The notes under the pieces were generated by a model. That model worked only from the letters and a program-made list of their open reading frames with translations, made no database searches and was not told the origin of the DNA. The translations under genes and the position numbers were made by a program. Positions 30,248 to 38,371 of a DNA stretch of 64,000 bases are shown here, in pieces. How positions within the stretch are numbered: the first letter of the stretch is position 1; every line of letters starts with the position of its first letter. The stretch is from Allobosea sp. BK604 (GTDB lineage Bacteria; Pseudomonadota; Alphaproteobacteria; Rhizobiales; Beijerinckiaceae), in contig NZ_SLZF01000015.1 in NCBI RefSeq assembly GCF_004341515.1, positions 124,001 to 188,000 of the forward strand. The letters are read 5' to 3'.

Positions 30248-31021
30248 ATGCAGACCCATCTCGCTCTCATCCCGCATCAGGCGGAGGGAGCAACTATCTA
30301 TCAGCGCCCTGAGGATGGTTACATCAACGCGACCGCGATGTGCCAGGCCGCCAACCGGAACTGGGCCGACTACCGTCGCCTCAAGACCACGGCCGAGTTT
30401 CTCGACGCCCTCTCGACCGATATGGGAATTCCCATAACGGAACTAGTTCAGTCAGTTAGCGGAGGAGAACCGCGGCTCCAGGGCACTTGGGTCCACCCTC
30501 AAGTTGCGATCAACCTGGCTCAGTGGTGCTCCCCTGCCTTTGCCGTGAGGGTGAGCCGTTGGGTGTCCGATTGGATGTCCGGTCGCACACCGACCGGCAA
30601 GAGTGCGCTTCCCTACCACCTGCAGCGCTATATCGAGAACAACGAGAGCGTGCCCCACGGGCATTTCTCAGTGTTGGCGGAGTTGTCGATCTTGCTGATC
30701 GCCCCGCTGGAAGCGATGGGATACAGGCTCCCCGCCAAGATGGTGCCCGATATCTCATCAGGCAGGCTCTTTTGCGATTGGCTTCGCAAGGAAAAGGGCC
30801 TGGATACCGACAAGCTTCCCACCTACTGGCATAGGTATCCGGATGGACGCCGAGTTCCGGCGAAGGCTTACCCCAACGATCTCCTTGCTGACTTCCGCGC
30901 GCACGTCGTCGACGTCTGGCTGCCGGAGCACGCTGGGGAATATTTCCGCAGACGCGACAGCGTAGCTCTGGAGTATCTTCCCAAGCTGATTGCGGGACCA
31001 CGGAAGCCGCGAGCAGCATGA
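30248..31021 (+). CDS. KilA-N domain protein
   Basis: KilA-N is a DNA-binding domain common in phage regulators and antirepressors. Residues 15-115 fit: IYQRPEDGYINATAMCQAANRNWADYRRL, then TWVHPQVAINLAQWCSPAFAVRVSRWV. The C-terminal part (EKGLDTDKLPTYWHRYPDGRRVPAKAYPNDLLADFR) is a conserved companion region of similar phage proteins. Length 257. It may act on lytic development or superinfection; its targets are not visible. Confidence 0.88.
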   Translation: MQTHLALIPHQAEGATIYQRPEDGYINATAMCQAANRNWADYRRLKTTAEFLDALSTDMGIPITELVQSVSGGEPRLQGTWVHPQVAINLAQWCSPAFAVRVSRWVSDWMSGRTPTGKSALPYHLQRYIENNESVPHGHFSVLAELSILLIAPLEAMGYRLPAKMVPDISSGRLFCDWLRKEKGLDTDKLPTYWHRYPDGRRVPAKAYPNDLLADFRAHVVDVWLPEHAGEYFRRRDSVALEYLPKLIAGPRKPRAA

Positions 31022-31248
31022 CCAGCACGGCGATCATGAGGTCTGCTCCTGCCAAGCCCTGCGTTCTTTGTCTTGAGCAGGTCCGAAAGAGGCGCCACGA
31101 TAAGCCCCATAGCCGGCTGGTCGTGGAGCATCGTGGACCCGATGTCGGCCACATGTTCGGCGGCGGCAGCGAAACGCGCTATCGCTGCCTCGACTGCGGA
31201 GAGACAATCATCCACTCAACGGACCGCGTCGACCCGCCCTGGTGTTGA
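31018..31248 (+). CDS. Small zinc-ribbon protein
   Basis: The ATG overlaps the KilA-N stop as ATGA. The 76-residue product has CVLC near the start and YRCLDCGETI near the end, forming a likely four-cysteine zinc ribbon, with an HRGPDVGHMF segment between. It is probably a nucleic-acid-binding helper of the KilA-N protein; that is inference. Confidence 0.65.
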   Translation: MTSTAIMRSAPAKPCVLCLEQVRKRRHDKPHSRLVVEHRGPDVGHMFGGGSETRYRCLDCGETIIHSTDRVDPPWC

Positions 31249-31286
31249 ATGCAAGCGGCAGCCCCCGTCACAATAGCCTGAACGCG

Positions 31287-31318
31287 AAAAAGGCCCCGCC
31301 GGCGCGAGCCGACGGGGC
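31287..31318 (-). terminator. Minus-strand terminator
   Basis: Stem GCCCCGCCGGC (31293-31303) pairs with GCCGACGGGGC (31308-31318) with one mismatch and a GCGA loop. On the minus strand it runs into CTTTTTC. It is the last of four such hairpins reached by minus-strand transcription. Confidence 0.7.
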
Positions 31319-31384
31319 ATAGTCTCATGACGTGGGACTGGCATCCCGCTCGCGAAACGCTGGCGCTCAGTACGGGTTCCAAAC

Positions 31385-31418
31385 GAAAAAGCCCGCCGCT
31401 CCTTTCGGAACGGCGGGC
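31385..31418 (-). terminator. Minus-strand terminator
   Basis: Stem GCCCGCCG/CGGCGGGC (31391-31398, 31411-31418) with an inner TCC/GGA pairing around TTTC runs into TTTTTCGTTT on the minus strand. It is the likely terminator of 31669-32016. Confidence 0.75.
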
Positions 31419-31424
31419 CAAGTC

Positions 31425-31703
31425 ATGGCATTCAAGAGACTGCGAGCTGGACTCTGCATCGCCGCGATTGTTTCAGCCTGCGGGCGTGCGGTCCGAAAGC
31501 GGGCCTTGAACGCCGGAGACGATCGAGCCGTAAATCAGCTTACGACGACCCCCAATATCAACGCGGCTGATGCAAATAGCAGTGAGACCGCCAGAGCCCG
31601 CTCAAGAACGTGGCGTGTGGGAAGCCCACGACCTGGGCCAAAGTCGATGGAAGACATTGCCGCGACCCTCACACAGGCAGATTTTCCTGATTGGCCGCTT
31701 TGA
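31425..31703 (+). CDS. Possible small lipoprotein
   Basis: The start MAFKRLRAGLCIAAIVSACG has a signal peptide with a lipobox (VSAC), which favours a real gene of 92 residues. Against it, the ribosome site is poor and the coding end overlaps the convergent 31669-32016 gene by 35 bases. The rest is polar without a known domain. Confidence 0.3.
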   Translation: MAFKRLRAGLCIAAIVSACGRAVRKRALNAGDDRAVNQLTTTPNINAADANSSETARARSRTWRVGSPRPGPKSMEDIAATLTQADFPDWPL

Positions 31704-32016
31704 CTCCATCGCCATATCCGTCGCAGTGAGCCAGGCTTGGGAGCCGGTCCAATTGCTCCAGCGCGTCCATGACATCGTCAAAGCTGACTGGATCAGCGAC
31801 ATATCGTGGGTGGCGAAGCGTCGGGCAGGACTCCACGGCGCACGCATCTGAAGCCCATGAGGCAAGAATTGCGCGCTTCTCGGCAACGTTCAGGTGGGTG
31901 GCCTGGACCACGTCAGCCGGCCCGGCAAAAAAGCGATCCGGATGCAGCAATCTGTCAAGAGCATTGTCTCGAACCGGGGTACCCGCGAGGGCGGGAATAA
32001 CTGCTTGTTTCGTCAT
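31669..32016 (-). CDS. Prophage/host-type protein of unknown function
   Basis: Start MTKQAVIPALAGTPVRDNAL is preferred over the upstream ATG because the 115-residue form matches a small family of Rhizobiales proteins, with the segment AEKRAILASWASDACAVESCPTLRHP and a final FDDVMDALEQLDRL. The family is named from memory and has no known function. It ends 250 bases before a terminator hairpin. Confidence 0.6.
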   Translation of the reverse strand: MTKQAVIPALAGTPVRDNALDRLLHPDRFFAGPADVVQATHLNVAEKRAILASWASDACAVESCPTLRHPRYVADPVSFDDVMDALEQLDRLPSLAHCDGYGDGVKAANQENLPV

Positions 32017-32176
32017 TGTTGCGCTCTCCCAATTCACTCCTTTCGACGACGCGAAGAGCATTCGCGCGGATGATTTTGTGATCGCGTGCGGCGAGTTCAA
32101 GGGGCCGCTTTCAGCCCCTTGTCGGTCGCCGATCGGGACCTAAATCTCCGCCGTTCGTATATGCCTGGAGAGAAGG

Positions 32177-32524
32177 ATGAACGACTATTCGGATCAGCAA
32201 CGAGGCGCGTTCGACCGTCAGGAGGAGGACGGAACGCAGAGGTTCAAGAAGATTCTTGCTGACGAGGCGAACACCATTTTCGGGGTCAAGGACGCCATAC
32301 TGGCAGTCATGCTCCGGGATGGAGCGGCGACCTGGCAGACTGTCGAAGGCCATCTCAGCGCCGAGTACTCTAGGGCGCAGGGAGAGTTCACCCGCTTCAG
32401 GCTGGAAGCGACCCTTAATCATCTACGCCGACTTTCCAGCAAGCCCGCGGAGCCAGAAGATGGACCGGGCGAAACAAGGAAGCCCCCGCCAGCCGAAGCT
32501 GAGGGGACCGGGAGTTCATGGTGA
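32177..32524 (+). CDS. Prophage protein of unknown function
   Basis: GAGAGAAGG is a good ribosome site before the ATG. The 115-residue product has a helical DAILAVMLRDGAATWQTVEGHLSAEY segment, possibly a winged-helix-like fold, and a Pro/Glu-rich end. It stands alone on the plus strand. No family is recognised. Confidence 0.5.
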   Translation: MNDYSDQQRGAFDRQEEDGTQRFKKILADEANTIFGVKDAILAVMLRDGAATWQTVEGHLSAEYSRAQGEFTRFRLEATLNHLRRLSSKPAEPEDGPGETRKPPPAEAEGTGSSW

Positions 32525-32573
32525 TGCAAGGGACTGCCGAAAAACGCGCGCTGGCCTAGCATGTTCCTGACGC

Positions 32574-32608
32574 GAAAAGGCCCGGCCCCGCCGAAGCGAG
32601 ACCGGGCC
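32574..32608 (-). terminator. Second late-operon terminator
   Basis: GGCCCGG (32579-32585) pairs with CCGGGCC (32602-32608) and the minus strand runs into TTTTCG. It backs up the hairpin at 32756-32793. Confidence 0.7.
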
Positions 32609-32755
32609 AAAATGTAAGGGTCTCAAAAGCCGGTTGCGTCGCCCGTGCGCGGTAGGTTTCCGCTCCGAAGAGCTGGGGAGGGAGGACCGAAGCAGTTCCC
32701 CTTTGCTCACCGGCGACGCCTTTGCAGCGTATCTGAGATCCGGATGAAGCCAACC

Positions 32756-32793
32756 GAAAAAGGCCGGCGCCACCCCGAAGGATGACGCCGGCC
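32756..32793 (-). terminator. First late-operon terminator
   Basis: GGCCGGCG (32762-32769) pairs with CGCCGGCC (32786-32793) and the minus strand runs into TTTTTCGG. It is the first strong hairpin after the last late gene. Confidence 0.75.
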
Positions 32794-32979
32794 ACTGATT
32801 CTGAAATGCCGGCCCGGAGTTATCCCAGCCCTCCGAACCCCACCTTACCAATGGGATTGGTCCTGGATACAGCCCTAGGTAGGGTTGAATGCCATAGGTG
32901 ACGGTTGTCCCCGAAATCCCCAGCGAAATAAGGCGGCTGGTTGGGAGGGCGCGCAGTGAGGCGGTGTTGCCCGGCAATC

Positions 32980-33366
32980 TCAGGGCGGCTTTCGCCGGCG
33001 ATTGATGGGTGCCCGCTTCGGCCCGAGCTCGCGCAACATCTGCTGCGCCATAATCTCGGCCCGTCGCACGATTTCCTCTTCCTTCTCTTCGTCCTGGGCA
33101 CGCTCGAGCAGGAGATCGCGGATCGCTTCCAGTGCGACGGCGATCCGCTCGTTCACCGCTGCCGTCTTCTCCTGCGCGGCGGCGATCGCGCGGAATGGCC
33201 CCATGTCGGCGATCGTGCCGCCGGCAACGACGACATCGGCCGCGTTAGGCTGAGGCGGCGCTTTCCGCTCCTTGAGGTACTTCGCCGCCGCCAGCCAGGC
33301 AGCAACGATACCAACACCGATGGTCGCGGCGACGTTTTCGACAGTCAGCGAGCTAAGGTCCATCAT
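32980..33366 (-). CDS. Single-span prophage membrane protein with coiled tail
   Basis: The 128-residue product has an N-terminal membrane helix (VAATIGVGIVAAWLAAAKYL) and a long charged helix (QDEEKEEEIVRRAEIMAQQML). Placement with the holin and another membrane protein suggests a role in lysis, such as an i-spanin, but the evidence is positional. Start overlaps the preceding gene by 14 bases. Confidence 0.65.
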   Translation of the reverse strand: MMDLSSLTVENVAATIGVGIVAAWLAAAKYLKERKAPPQPNAADVVVAGGTIADMGPFRAIAAAQEKTAAVNERIAVALEAIRDLLLERAQDEEKEEEIVRRAEIMAQQMLRELGPKRAPINRRRKPP

Positions 33367-33814
33367 CCCGGGCCTTGTCCATCTTGGCGGCGTCTGACGC
33401 GGCAGCGACCACGTTCATGAGGTCGAGCACGAGCAGGCCGGGATAGACGGCAAGGCCAGTCGTCGTCGTCTCGGCGGCCAACAGGCCGAAGGTGATCTGG
33501 AGCCAGAGAAAGCAGGACAGGAACGAAGCCACCATGCGCACGTGCGGCGACCAACGGCCGTACCAGGTGTCATGGAAGGTGCCATTGACGATCAGAGCCG
33601 CGAAGCGGAACACGCCCGTCGCGATCGCCCAGACCGCCCATGTACCCTCGCCGGCCAGAGCGGCCATCTGGGCCCACGACACCGACCGCGCAAAGGTCTC
33701 ATCCGGCCCGAACAGGATCCAGCCCCACACGACCATGATCCCGGCCAGCACCCATTCGGAGCGCCGCGCGGGAAAGTGGTCGTGGATGCCGCGATAGACG
33801 CGCAGGATGACCAT
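33353..33814 (-). CDS. Multi-span prophage membrane protein
   Basis: The 153-residue product has about four hydrophobic helices (EWVLAGIMVVWGWILFG; MAALAGEGTWAVWAIATGVF; MVASFLSCFLWLQITFGLL; GLAVYPGLLVLDLMNVV). It sits between the holin and a one-span protein in the lysis group. It could be a second holin or antiholin; no family is recognised. Confidence 0.65.
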   Translation of the reverse strand: MVILRVYRGIHDHFPARRSEWVLAGIMVVWGWILFGPDETFARSVSWAQMAALAGEGTWAVWAIATGVFRFAALIVNGTFHDTWYGRWSPHVRMVASFLSCFLWLQITFGLLAAETTTTGLAVYPGLLVLDLMNVVAAASDAAKMDKARDDGP

Positions 33815-33823
33815 CGCCCCGGC

Positions 33824-34111
33824 CTATTTCGCGACCTGTACCGTAGGATCGGCCACCTGCTCCTTGATCGCCTGGCCGGCGTCGGTCGGCTTCAGCTTGA
33901 CGTCGATCACCTCAGGCAGCGCCGCGGCCGACGCGACCAGTCCGGCCTTGCGGCGGATGTAAAGGCTGTAGCCGGTTGTGAGCAGCGTCATGGTCGCGCC
34001 CACAATCATCTGCATTGATCCGTCGTCCATATAGCCGCGCGTCACCAGCGCCGCTCCGGCGGTCTGGAGGAGCGTGCGGACGAGGCTCCAGAACTGCTCC
34101 ATCGTGAACAT
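33824..34111 (-). CDS. Phage holin, Pam3-gp28-like
   Basis: The start MFTMEQFWSLVRTLLQTAG is family-like; the longer upstream frame is a shadow. The 95-residue product has two hydrophobic segments around GAALVTRGYMDDGSMQMIVGATMTLLTTGYSLYIRRKAGL, as in Pam3-gp28-type holins. Holins open the inner membrane for the endolysin. The endolysin is encoded upstream in the same operon. Confidence 0.82.
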   Translation of the reverse strand: MFTMEQFWSLVRTLLQTAGAALVTRGYMDDGSMQMIVGATMTLLTTGYSLYIRRKAGLVASAAALPEVIDVKLKPTDAGQAIKEQVADPTVQVAK

Positions 34112-34146
34112 GATGCGCTCCTTGATGATCTTCGTTGCGCAGAAGC

Positions 34147-34509
34147 TCAGCGGCCGGCGCGGGCCGCCGCGATGGCGGCGTAGGCGCTGGCCAAAGAAGC
34201 GAGCGCCTCGCTGACGCTCCGAGGCGGCGCGGCGCAGAAGGTCGCGACGGCGATCCGCGCGTCCTGGGCGGCCTGCTGGACCTTCGAGGGGGAGAGGAGG
34301 TCGACCGCGAGCGCGGCGGTCTGCACGGTCGCGCATTGCTCGGCGAGCTTGGCGCTGACCTTCTCGATTCGAGGGTCGATCGAGGTCTCGCCGACGATCG
34401 CGCCGACGCCGGCGGCGATCTGGCCCCAGGCGCCGGGGTTGTTGAGGCTCTGGCAGCCGGCAAGCGCCAGCGCGCCCAAGGCGACGAGCGCCAGGACGAT
34501 ACGGTTCAT
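34147..34509 (-). CDS. Prophage lipoprotein, possible outer-membrane spanin
   Basis: MNRIVLALVALGALALAGCQS is a lipoprotein signal with lipobox LAGC. The mature 100 residues are helical and alanine-rich. Located between endolysin and holin, it could act as the outer-membrane part of a spanin, though it is longer than typical Rz1. No sequence family is recognised. Confidence 0.7.
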   Translation of the reverse strand: MNRIVLALVALGALALAGCQSLNNPGAWGQIAAGVGAIVGETSIDPRIEKVSAKLAEQCATVQTAALAVDLLSPSKVQQAAQDARIAVATFCAAPPRSVSEALASLASAYAAIAAARAGR

Positions 34510-34599
34510 GATGATGCTCCGATTATGGGGATGCGGCTGGCCCGGCCGCTGCGGGAACCGAAGCCACTCATCCGCGTAATTGCTGCGGAGAGAGCGGCT

Positions 34600-34899
34600 A
34601 TGGGTTTTGGTACCGAGTTTGAATGCAGCGGTTGCGGCTCGCCGGCGGTGTCCCTGCCGACAAAACTCTCGGATGTCGCGGTGGTCCGCTGCGCCGCGTG
34701 TCGCGCGGAAATCGGGACATGGTACGATTACAAGAAGAGAATTTGCGGTACGCTGAGGCGCCTGGGTGTTGGCCTTAGCGCCGACCCAATCTTGCTACCT
34801 CATGAACCGACACCAGCCCCGTCAGAGGACCGCTTGAACCTGGCGCCGGAGCAAATCACCGCACGCGGCCGCGCCGACGATCGAAGGGTCGAACGCTAG
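34600..34899 (+). CDS. Small zinc-ribbon protein on the opposite strand
   Basis: MGFGTEFECSGCGSPAVSLP and VVRCAACRAEIGTWYDYKKRI give two CxxC pairs, a likely zinc ribbon. The 99-residue frame is on the plus strand inside the minus-strand lysis group and overlaps the amidase 3' end by 78 bases. A similar motif layout occurs in other phages by memory. The start is uncertain. Confidence 0.5.
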   Translation: MGFGTEFECSGCGSPAVSLPTKLSDVAVVRCAACRAEIGTWYDYKKRICGTLRRLGVGLSADPILLPHEPTPAPSEDRLNLAPEQITARGRADDRRVER

Positions 34900-35592
34900 C
34901 CGCGCAATATCCCACTTGCCTTTCTGCTTGATGCCGAGATTGGCCTGGACCTCGGCATGCGAGAGCACGGTCTTGGGCGTGACCGGAATGCCGTAGCGCC
35001 GGCACAGATCAGCGACGACGGCCGGGACAGCGTCCCACTGCACCTTCGTCATCGGCGCGCTGCCCGGTTTGAAGGGTTTCTCGACGGCGCCGGCCATGCA
35101 GCAGAGTGAGACCCCGATTGAGCCCGTGTTGCAGTTGAGCGTGTGCGCGGCGTAGCCGGTCTTCGCGCCCCGTGCATCGTTCAACGCAATGGAAGGGATG
35201 CCGCGGACGAGCTTTCCATCGCTCTCGACGAGGATATGATAGTGGCTGCGGTCGAGACCTGACGCCGTATGGTTGCCGGCGGTCCAGTGGACTATGAGGC
35301 GGCTCATCTGGGCCGCTGGCATCCAGTCGAGCGGCACGATGCGCAGGCCGCCGCCCCCGCCGCTGCCAGGGTCATTGCTTCCGGGCACAACCTGAACCGG
35401 TCCGCCCTTGGCTAGCGCTGCCTTGGCCAGAGCTGCGGTGGTGAGTGGCCCCACAACGCCGTCCGGCTTGAGCCCCGCGGCGCGCTGGAACGCGACCACG
35501 GCCGCCGTCGTCTTCCTGCCCGGCAGCCCGTCGACCGGCCCAGGGTCATAGCCAAGCGAAAGCAACGCCCGCTGCACAGCGGTCGTGTCCAT
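34822..35592 (-). CDS. Endolysin: N-acetylmuramoyl-L-alanine amidase with peptidoglycan-binding domain
   Basis: Residues 1-57 are a peptidoglycan-binding type 1 domain (VQRALLSLGYDPGPVDGLPG, PDGVVGPLTTAAL). After a Gly-rich linker comes an amidase_2 zinc domain with LIVHWTAG (H102), SHYHILVE and TVLSHAEVQ. It cleaves the amide between muramic acid and the stem peptide. There is no signal peptide, so release depends on the nearby holin. Length 256. Confidence 0.93.
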   Translation of the reverse strand: MDTTAVQRALLSLGYDPGPVDGLPGRKTTAAVVAFQRAAGLKPDGVVGPLTTAALAKAALAKGGPVQVVPGSNDPGSGGGGGLRIVPLDWMPAAQMSRLIVHWTAGNHTASGLDRSHYHILVESDGKLVRGIPSIALNDARGAKTGYAAHTLNCNTGSIGVSLCCMAGAVEKPFKPGSAPMTKVQWDAVPAVVADLCRRYGIPVTPKTVLSHAEVQANLGIKQKGKWDIARLAFDPSIVGAAACGDLLRRQVQAVL

Positions 35593-35623
35593 GATAAAAC
35601 TCCATTGGCAATAGGGGGATCAG

Positions 35624-36019
35624 ATGATCCAGACTCAGGAACGGCTGCGCATCGCTGTCAGCGAGGACCGGCGCACCGTTACTGTCGAATTCATGCCACC
35701 GAGCGGCGTAAGCGGTTCACTGACGCTTGAGGCCGAACAGCTGCTGACTTTGATTCAGAGCCTCGGCAAGGTGCACGCCATGATGACGGAAGAGCGAGAT
35801 CAGCCAGCACTTGAGGGCGTAACGATAGAGAGCGCCTTTAACAGGCGGTGGCATGTACAGCCGGAGTTGATTGGTGAGGCCACATCTCTGAGCTTCCACC
35901 ACCCCGCATATGGACCGGTCTCGTTTCTGGTTCCGATAGACCAGGTTGCGCACATGACCCGTCTGCTGACGGAACAGCTCGAGGCACACCAGGCACTACG
36001 AGGAAGCGCACCACAGTAG
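35624..36019 (+). CDS. Plus-strand cargo protein of unknown function
   Basis: The 131-residue product is beta-rich at first (RLRIAVSEDRRTVTVEFMPPSG...GSLTLEAEQLL) and helical at the end. AGGGGG before the ATG is a plausible ribosome site. Opposite orientation within the late block marks it as a moron-type gene. No family is recognised. Confidence 0.6.
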   Translation: MIQTQERLRIAVSEDRRTVTVEFMPPSGVSGSLTLEAEQLLTLIQSLGKVHAMMTEERDQPALEGVTIESAFNRRWHVQPELIGEATSLSFHHPAYGPVSFLVPIDQVAHMTRLLTEQLEAHQALRGSAPQ

Positions 36020-36058
36020 CGCCCAGAAAGGAGCCGGGGCGGCTAGCTAGGCGAGCCG

Positions 36059-36565
36059 TCAGTCGAAAGCGGCGTCTACTTCTTCAGGAGTCGTGATCTC
36101 GCCGGCTTCGATCTCGGCCTTCACCTCGGCGAAGGTGGCAAAGCCTTGATTGACATGGGCCTGTACGGCGTCGCTGATCGCGACAATCGCCGCCGCGTCG
36201 ATCGGATATGTGCCCCCATCAGCGCCGTGCCAGATGGTCGACCAATCCGGATCGGCCTCCGCCGCGACGCGCGCGCCCATGATCATGATCTTGCTTCGAT
36301 CGTCGGTCGCGATCGGCACGCCGGAAATGGTGATCCCGCCGACCTCCTGACGCCAGCGCCGATCGGCAGCATAGGCGAGCAGGTCGATCGGCGGAGATGC
36401 TGGGGGCGGATGGAAAGCCCCTGCCTCGTCCATCGTCCAATTCTCGGCGATGCCCTCGACGCCTGAAACGTCGACAAGCCGCTGGGGCGCGGGCCATACC
36501 CCAGGGTTGTCCTGAAAGAGCTCGCAAACGCGGCCGCTCTCATCGATCATCGCGAACATGGTCAA
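36059..36565 (-). CDS. DUF4376 tail-associated protein
   Basis: The C-terminal 110 residues fit DUF4376: AADRRWRQEVGGITISGVPIATDDRSKIMIMGARVAAEADP...VAISDAVQAHVNQGFA. These proteins follow fiber genes and may help assemble fibers or cap them. The gene begins four bases after the fiber gene ends. Length 168. Confidence 0.82.
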   Translation of the reverse strand: MTMFAMIDESGRVCELFQDNPGVWPAPQRLVDVSGVEGIAENWTMDEAGAFHPPPASPPIDLLAYAADRRWRQEVGGITISGVPIATDDRSKIMIMGARVAAEADPDWSTIWHGADGGTYPIDAAAIVAISDAVQAHVNQGFATFAEVKAEIEAGEITTPEEVDAAFD

Positions 36566-36568
36566 TCC

Positions 36569-37669
36569 TCACCAGGAGATCGTAACGAGGCCACCGGCCC
36601 CGGTGCCGGGCGCGGCGGTGTTGCTCGTGCCGCCGCCACCGCCAGAGCCGAAGATTGCACCCTGCGCGGAGGGGTAGCCGCCGCCACCCGCTAGGGGCGA
36701 CGCGCCGCCAAAGCCGCCGTAGTAGTTTGAACCAATCACCTGGCCGGCTTGGCCTGCGCCACCAGCAGGCTGAAACGACCCGCCGGACGTGGTTCCGCCG
36801 GTGCCGAAGGCTCCGACCGTTGTGGCAGATGCCGCACCGCCGCCGCCGCCGCCGCCGCCGGCCGACAGGAACACGCCCGTAACAGGTCCAGCAACGGCCG
36901 AAACGAACGAGCCGGTACCGTTACCTCCCGCAAGTCCCGAGCCGCCTGCCGCCCCTCCGGTACCGGCCTGGATAGTCAGGGTTGCGCCCGGCAATACTGG
37001 AAACCAATTTTCCGCATAGCCACCGCCACCACCGCCGCCGCCCGACGCGTTGAAGACCGCGCCGCCGCCGCCGCCTCCCGCTCCCCAGGCGCGGATGAAC
37101 ATGCGGGTCACACCGGTCGGGACGACGAGCGAGCCAGAGAAGCCCGCCTGGCCGCCCGCGCCCGCGAAGGCCTGCGTGACGAAGAACGTCTCCAGCTGAG
37201 TGACGAGCTGAAAGATCGTACCGTTATAAGTGACCTGGAAAATCTGCCCGATGACGATGTCGCCGGCCGTCAGCGCGGCGCCGTTGCGCCTCTGGATCGC
37301 CAGCGCTCCGAGGCCGTTGACGTTGAGCGTCGCGGGGCCGGTGTTCGTAGCGCCCGCGACGATGCGGAGCGGGACGCCGACAAGCTGCGTCAAGTTTTGA
37401 AAGGCCGGTGACGGCGTGATCGTGATCGCGTTGGCTGTTCCAGCCGGCACGAAATAGCCGCCGCCAAACTTCCGAACGGCTCGCAGAAGCTGAGATAAAT
37501 CGGCGCCAGCCGGGGTGAGGGCAGCAGCCGCAATCAGGGCCAAGATTTCCCGTTGCGGATGCTCAAATGCAGCAGCTGGCGGGATCGACCCCATCTGCCC
37601 GGTGGAGGGGTTGCCATTGACATAGGGCGCGTTCGGGTCGAGCGACCCGTACGGTGCAACGTATTCCAT
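36569..37669 (-). CDS. Tail fiber protein with glycine-rich C-terminus
   Basis: The first 160 residues resemble the shaft of phage fibers (ANAITITPSPAFQNLTQLVG...GPATLNVNGLGALAIQRRNG). The second half has many polyglycine tracts (AWGAGGGGGGAVF, GGGGGGGGG), like the polyglycine-helix sandwich tips of some receptor-binding fibers. It is the likely host-recognition protein. Length 366. Confidence 0.82.
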   Translation of the reverse strand: MEYVAPYGSLDPNAPYVNGNPSTGQMGSIPPAAAFEHPQREILALIAAAALTPAGADLSQLLRAVRKFGGGYFVPAGTANAITITPSPAFQNLTQLVGVPLRIVAGATNTGPATLNVNGLGALAIQRRNGAALTAGDIVIGQIFQVTYNGTIFQLVTQLETFFVTQAFAGAGGQAGFSGSLVVPTGVTRMFIRAWGAGGGGGGAVFNASGGGGGGGGYAENWFPVLPGATLTIQAGTGGAAGGSGLAGGNGTGSFVSAVAGPVTGVFLSAGGGGGGGGAASATTVGAFGTGGTTSGGSFQPAGGAGQAGQVIGSNYYGGFGGASPLAGGGGYPSAQGAIFGSGGGGGTSNTAAPGTGAGGLVTISW

Positions 37670-37687
37670 GTGAGAAGGCTCCGGGCG

Positions 37688-38371
37688 TCAGGGCGTCCCG
37701 GTCATCGGCCCAAGCGGATCGATGCCGGTATAGTCGAAGAACACTTCGGTGTGGGCCGGCTTGAAGCGACGGATCAGGCATTCGAGGTCCGTCGCCAGGC
37801 CAATACGCAGATGCGGATCGACACCAGCCTGCCCAGCGTTGGCGCGAAACCACGTCAGCCGAGCCGCGGCCATATGGATGTTCCAGTAATACCGGACCTC
37901 AGCGGGGCCGATCTCCCAACGGAAATCCGGGGCATCGTCATATCGGGTGTCCCCCACATGCGAGATGCCGGCCATGAACGGCGAATGCTCGGTGATCGTG
38001 ATTTCATAGCCCAGCGACGCGGCGAGGCCGATGAAGAAGGCCCGCGATTGCCCGCCAAGCATCGTCAGCCGAGCGACCAATGCCCGCTGGCGATCGCCGA
38101 TCGTGAGAGGTTCGGCCAGGCAGGCATCCGGCAGTCCGGCCATCCGCTCCCAGTCCTCAAGCAACTCGATCGTCGCGCGCGGATCGCTCTCTCGCTCAAG
38201 CAAGTCGGCCGCTCTCGCGTCGACCCGATCGCCCCAGATCTCGGCGAGGCCGGCCACGAGCCCCATGAGCGCCGTGCCTGTCTCCCGCGGCCAAGCCGGG
38301 CCCGGCGGAAGGAGTGCGGCCAGCGCCTCGGCGTAGTCGGCTCCGCTGCGCTGGACGTGCTGATCAGGCAT
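37688..38371 (-). CDS. Baseplate protein, Mu gp48/YmfQ (DUF2313) family
   Basis: The N-terminus YAEALAALLPPGPAWPR and LTMLGGQSRAFFIGLAASLGYEITI are typical of DUF2313. The 227-residue protein is expected in the wedge of the contractile-tail baseplate. It overlaps the gp47-like gene by eight bases. Confidence 0.88.
   Translation of the reverse strand: MPDQHVQRSGADYAEALAALLPPGPAWPRETGTALMGLVAGLAEIWGDRVDARAADLLERESDPRATIELLEDWERMAGLPDACLAEPLTIGDRQRALVARLTMLGGQSRAFFIGLAASLGYEITITEHSPFMAGISHVGDTRYDDAPDFRWEIGPAEVRYYWNIHMAAARLTWFRANAGQAGVDPHLRIGLATDLECLIRRFKPAHTEVFFDYTGIDPLGPMTGTP

Larger units (their letters stand above)
32525..32979. other. Non-coding stretch downstream of the late operon
   Basis: These 455 bases lie between the plus-strand gene 32177-32524 and the end of the minus-strand late operon. 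They hold two minus-strand terminator hairpins, listed separately. Open frames here span the hairpins and look spurious. Confidence 0.55.

Noticed and set aside
32556-32795. 79-codon minus-strand frame
   Set aside because: It spans a terminator hairpin and has no ribosome site.
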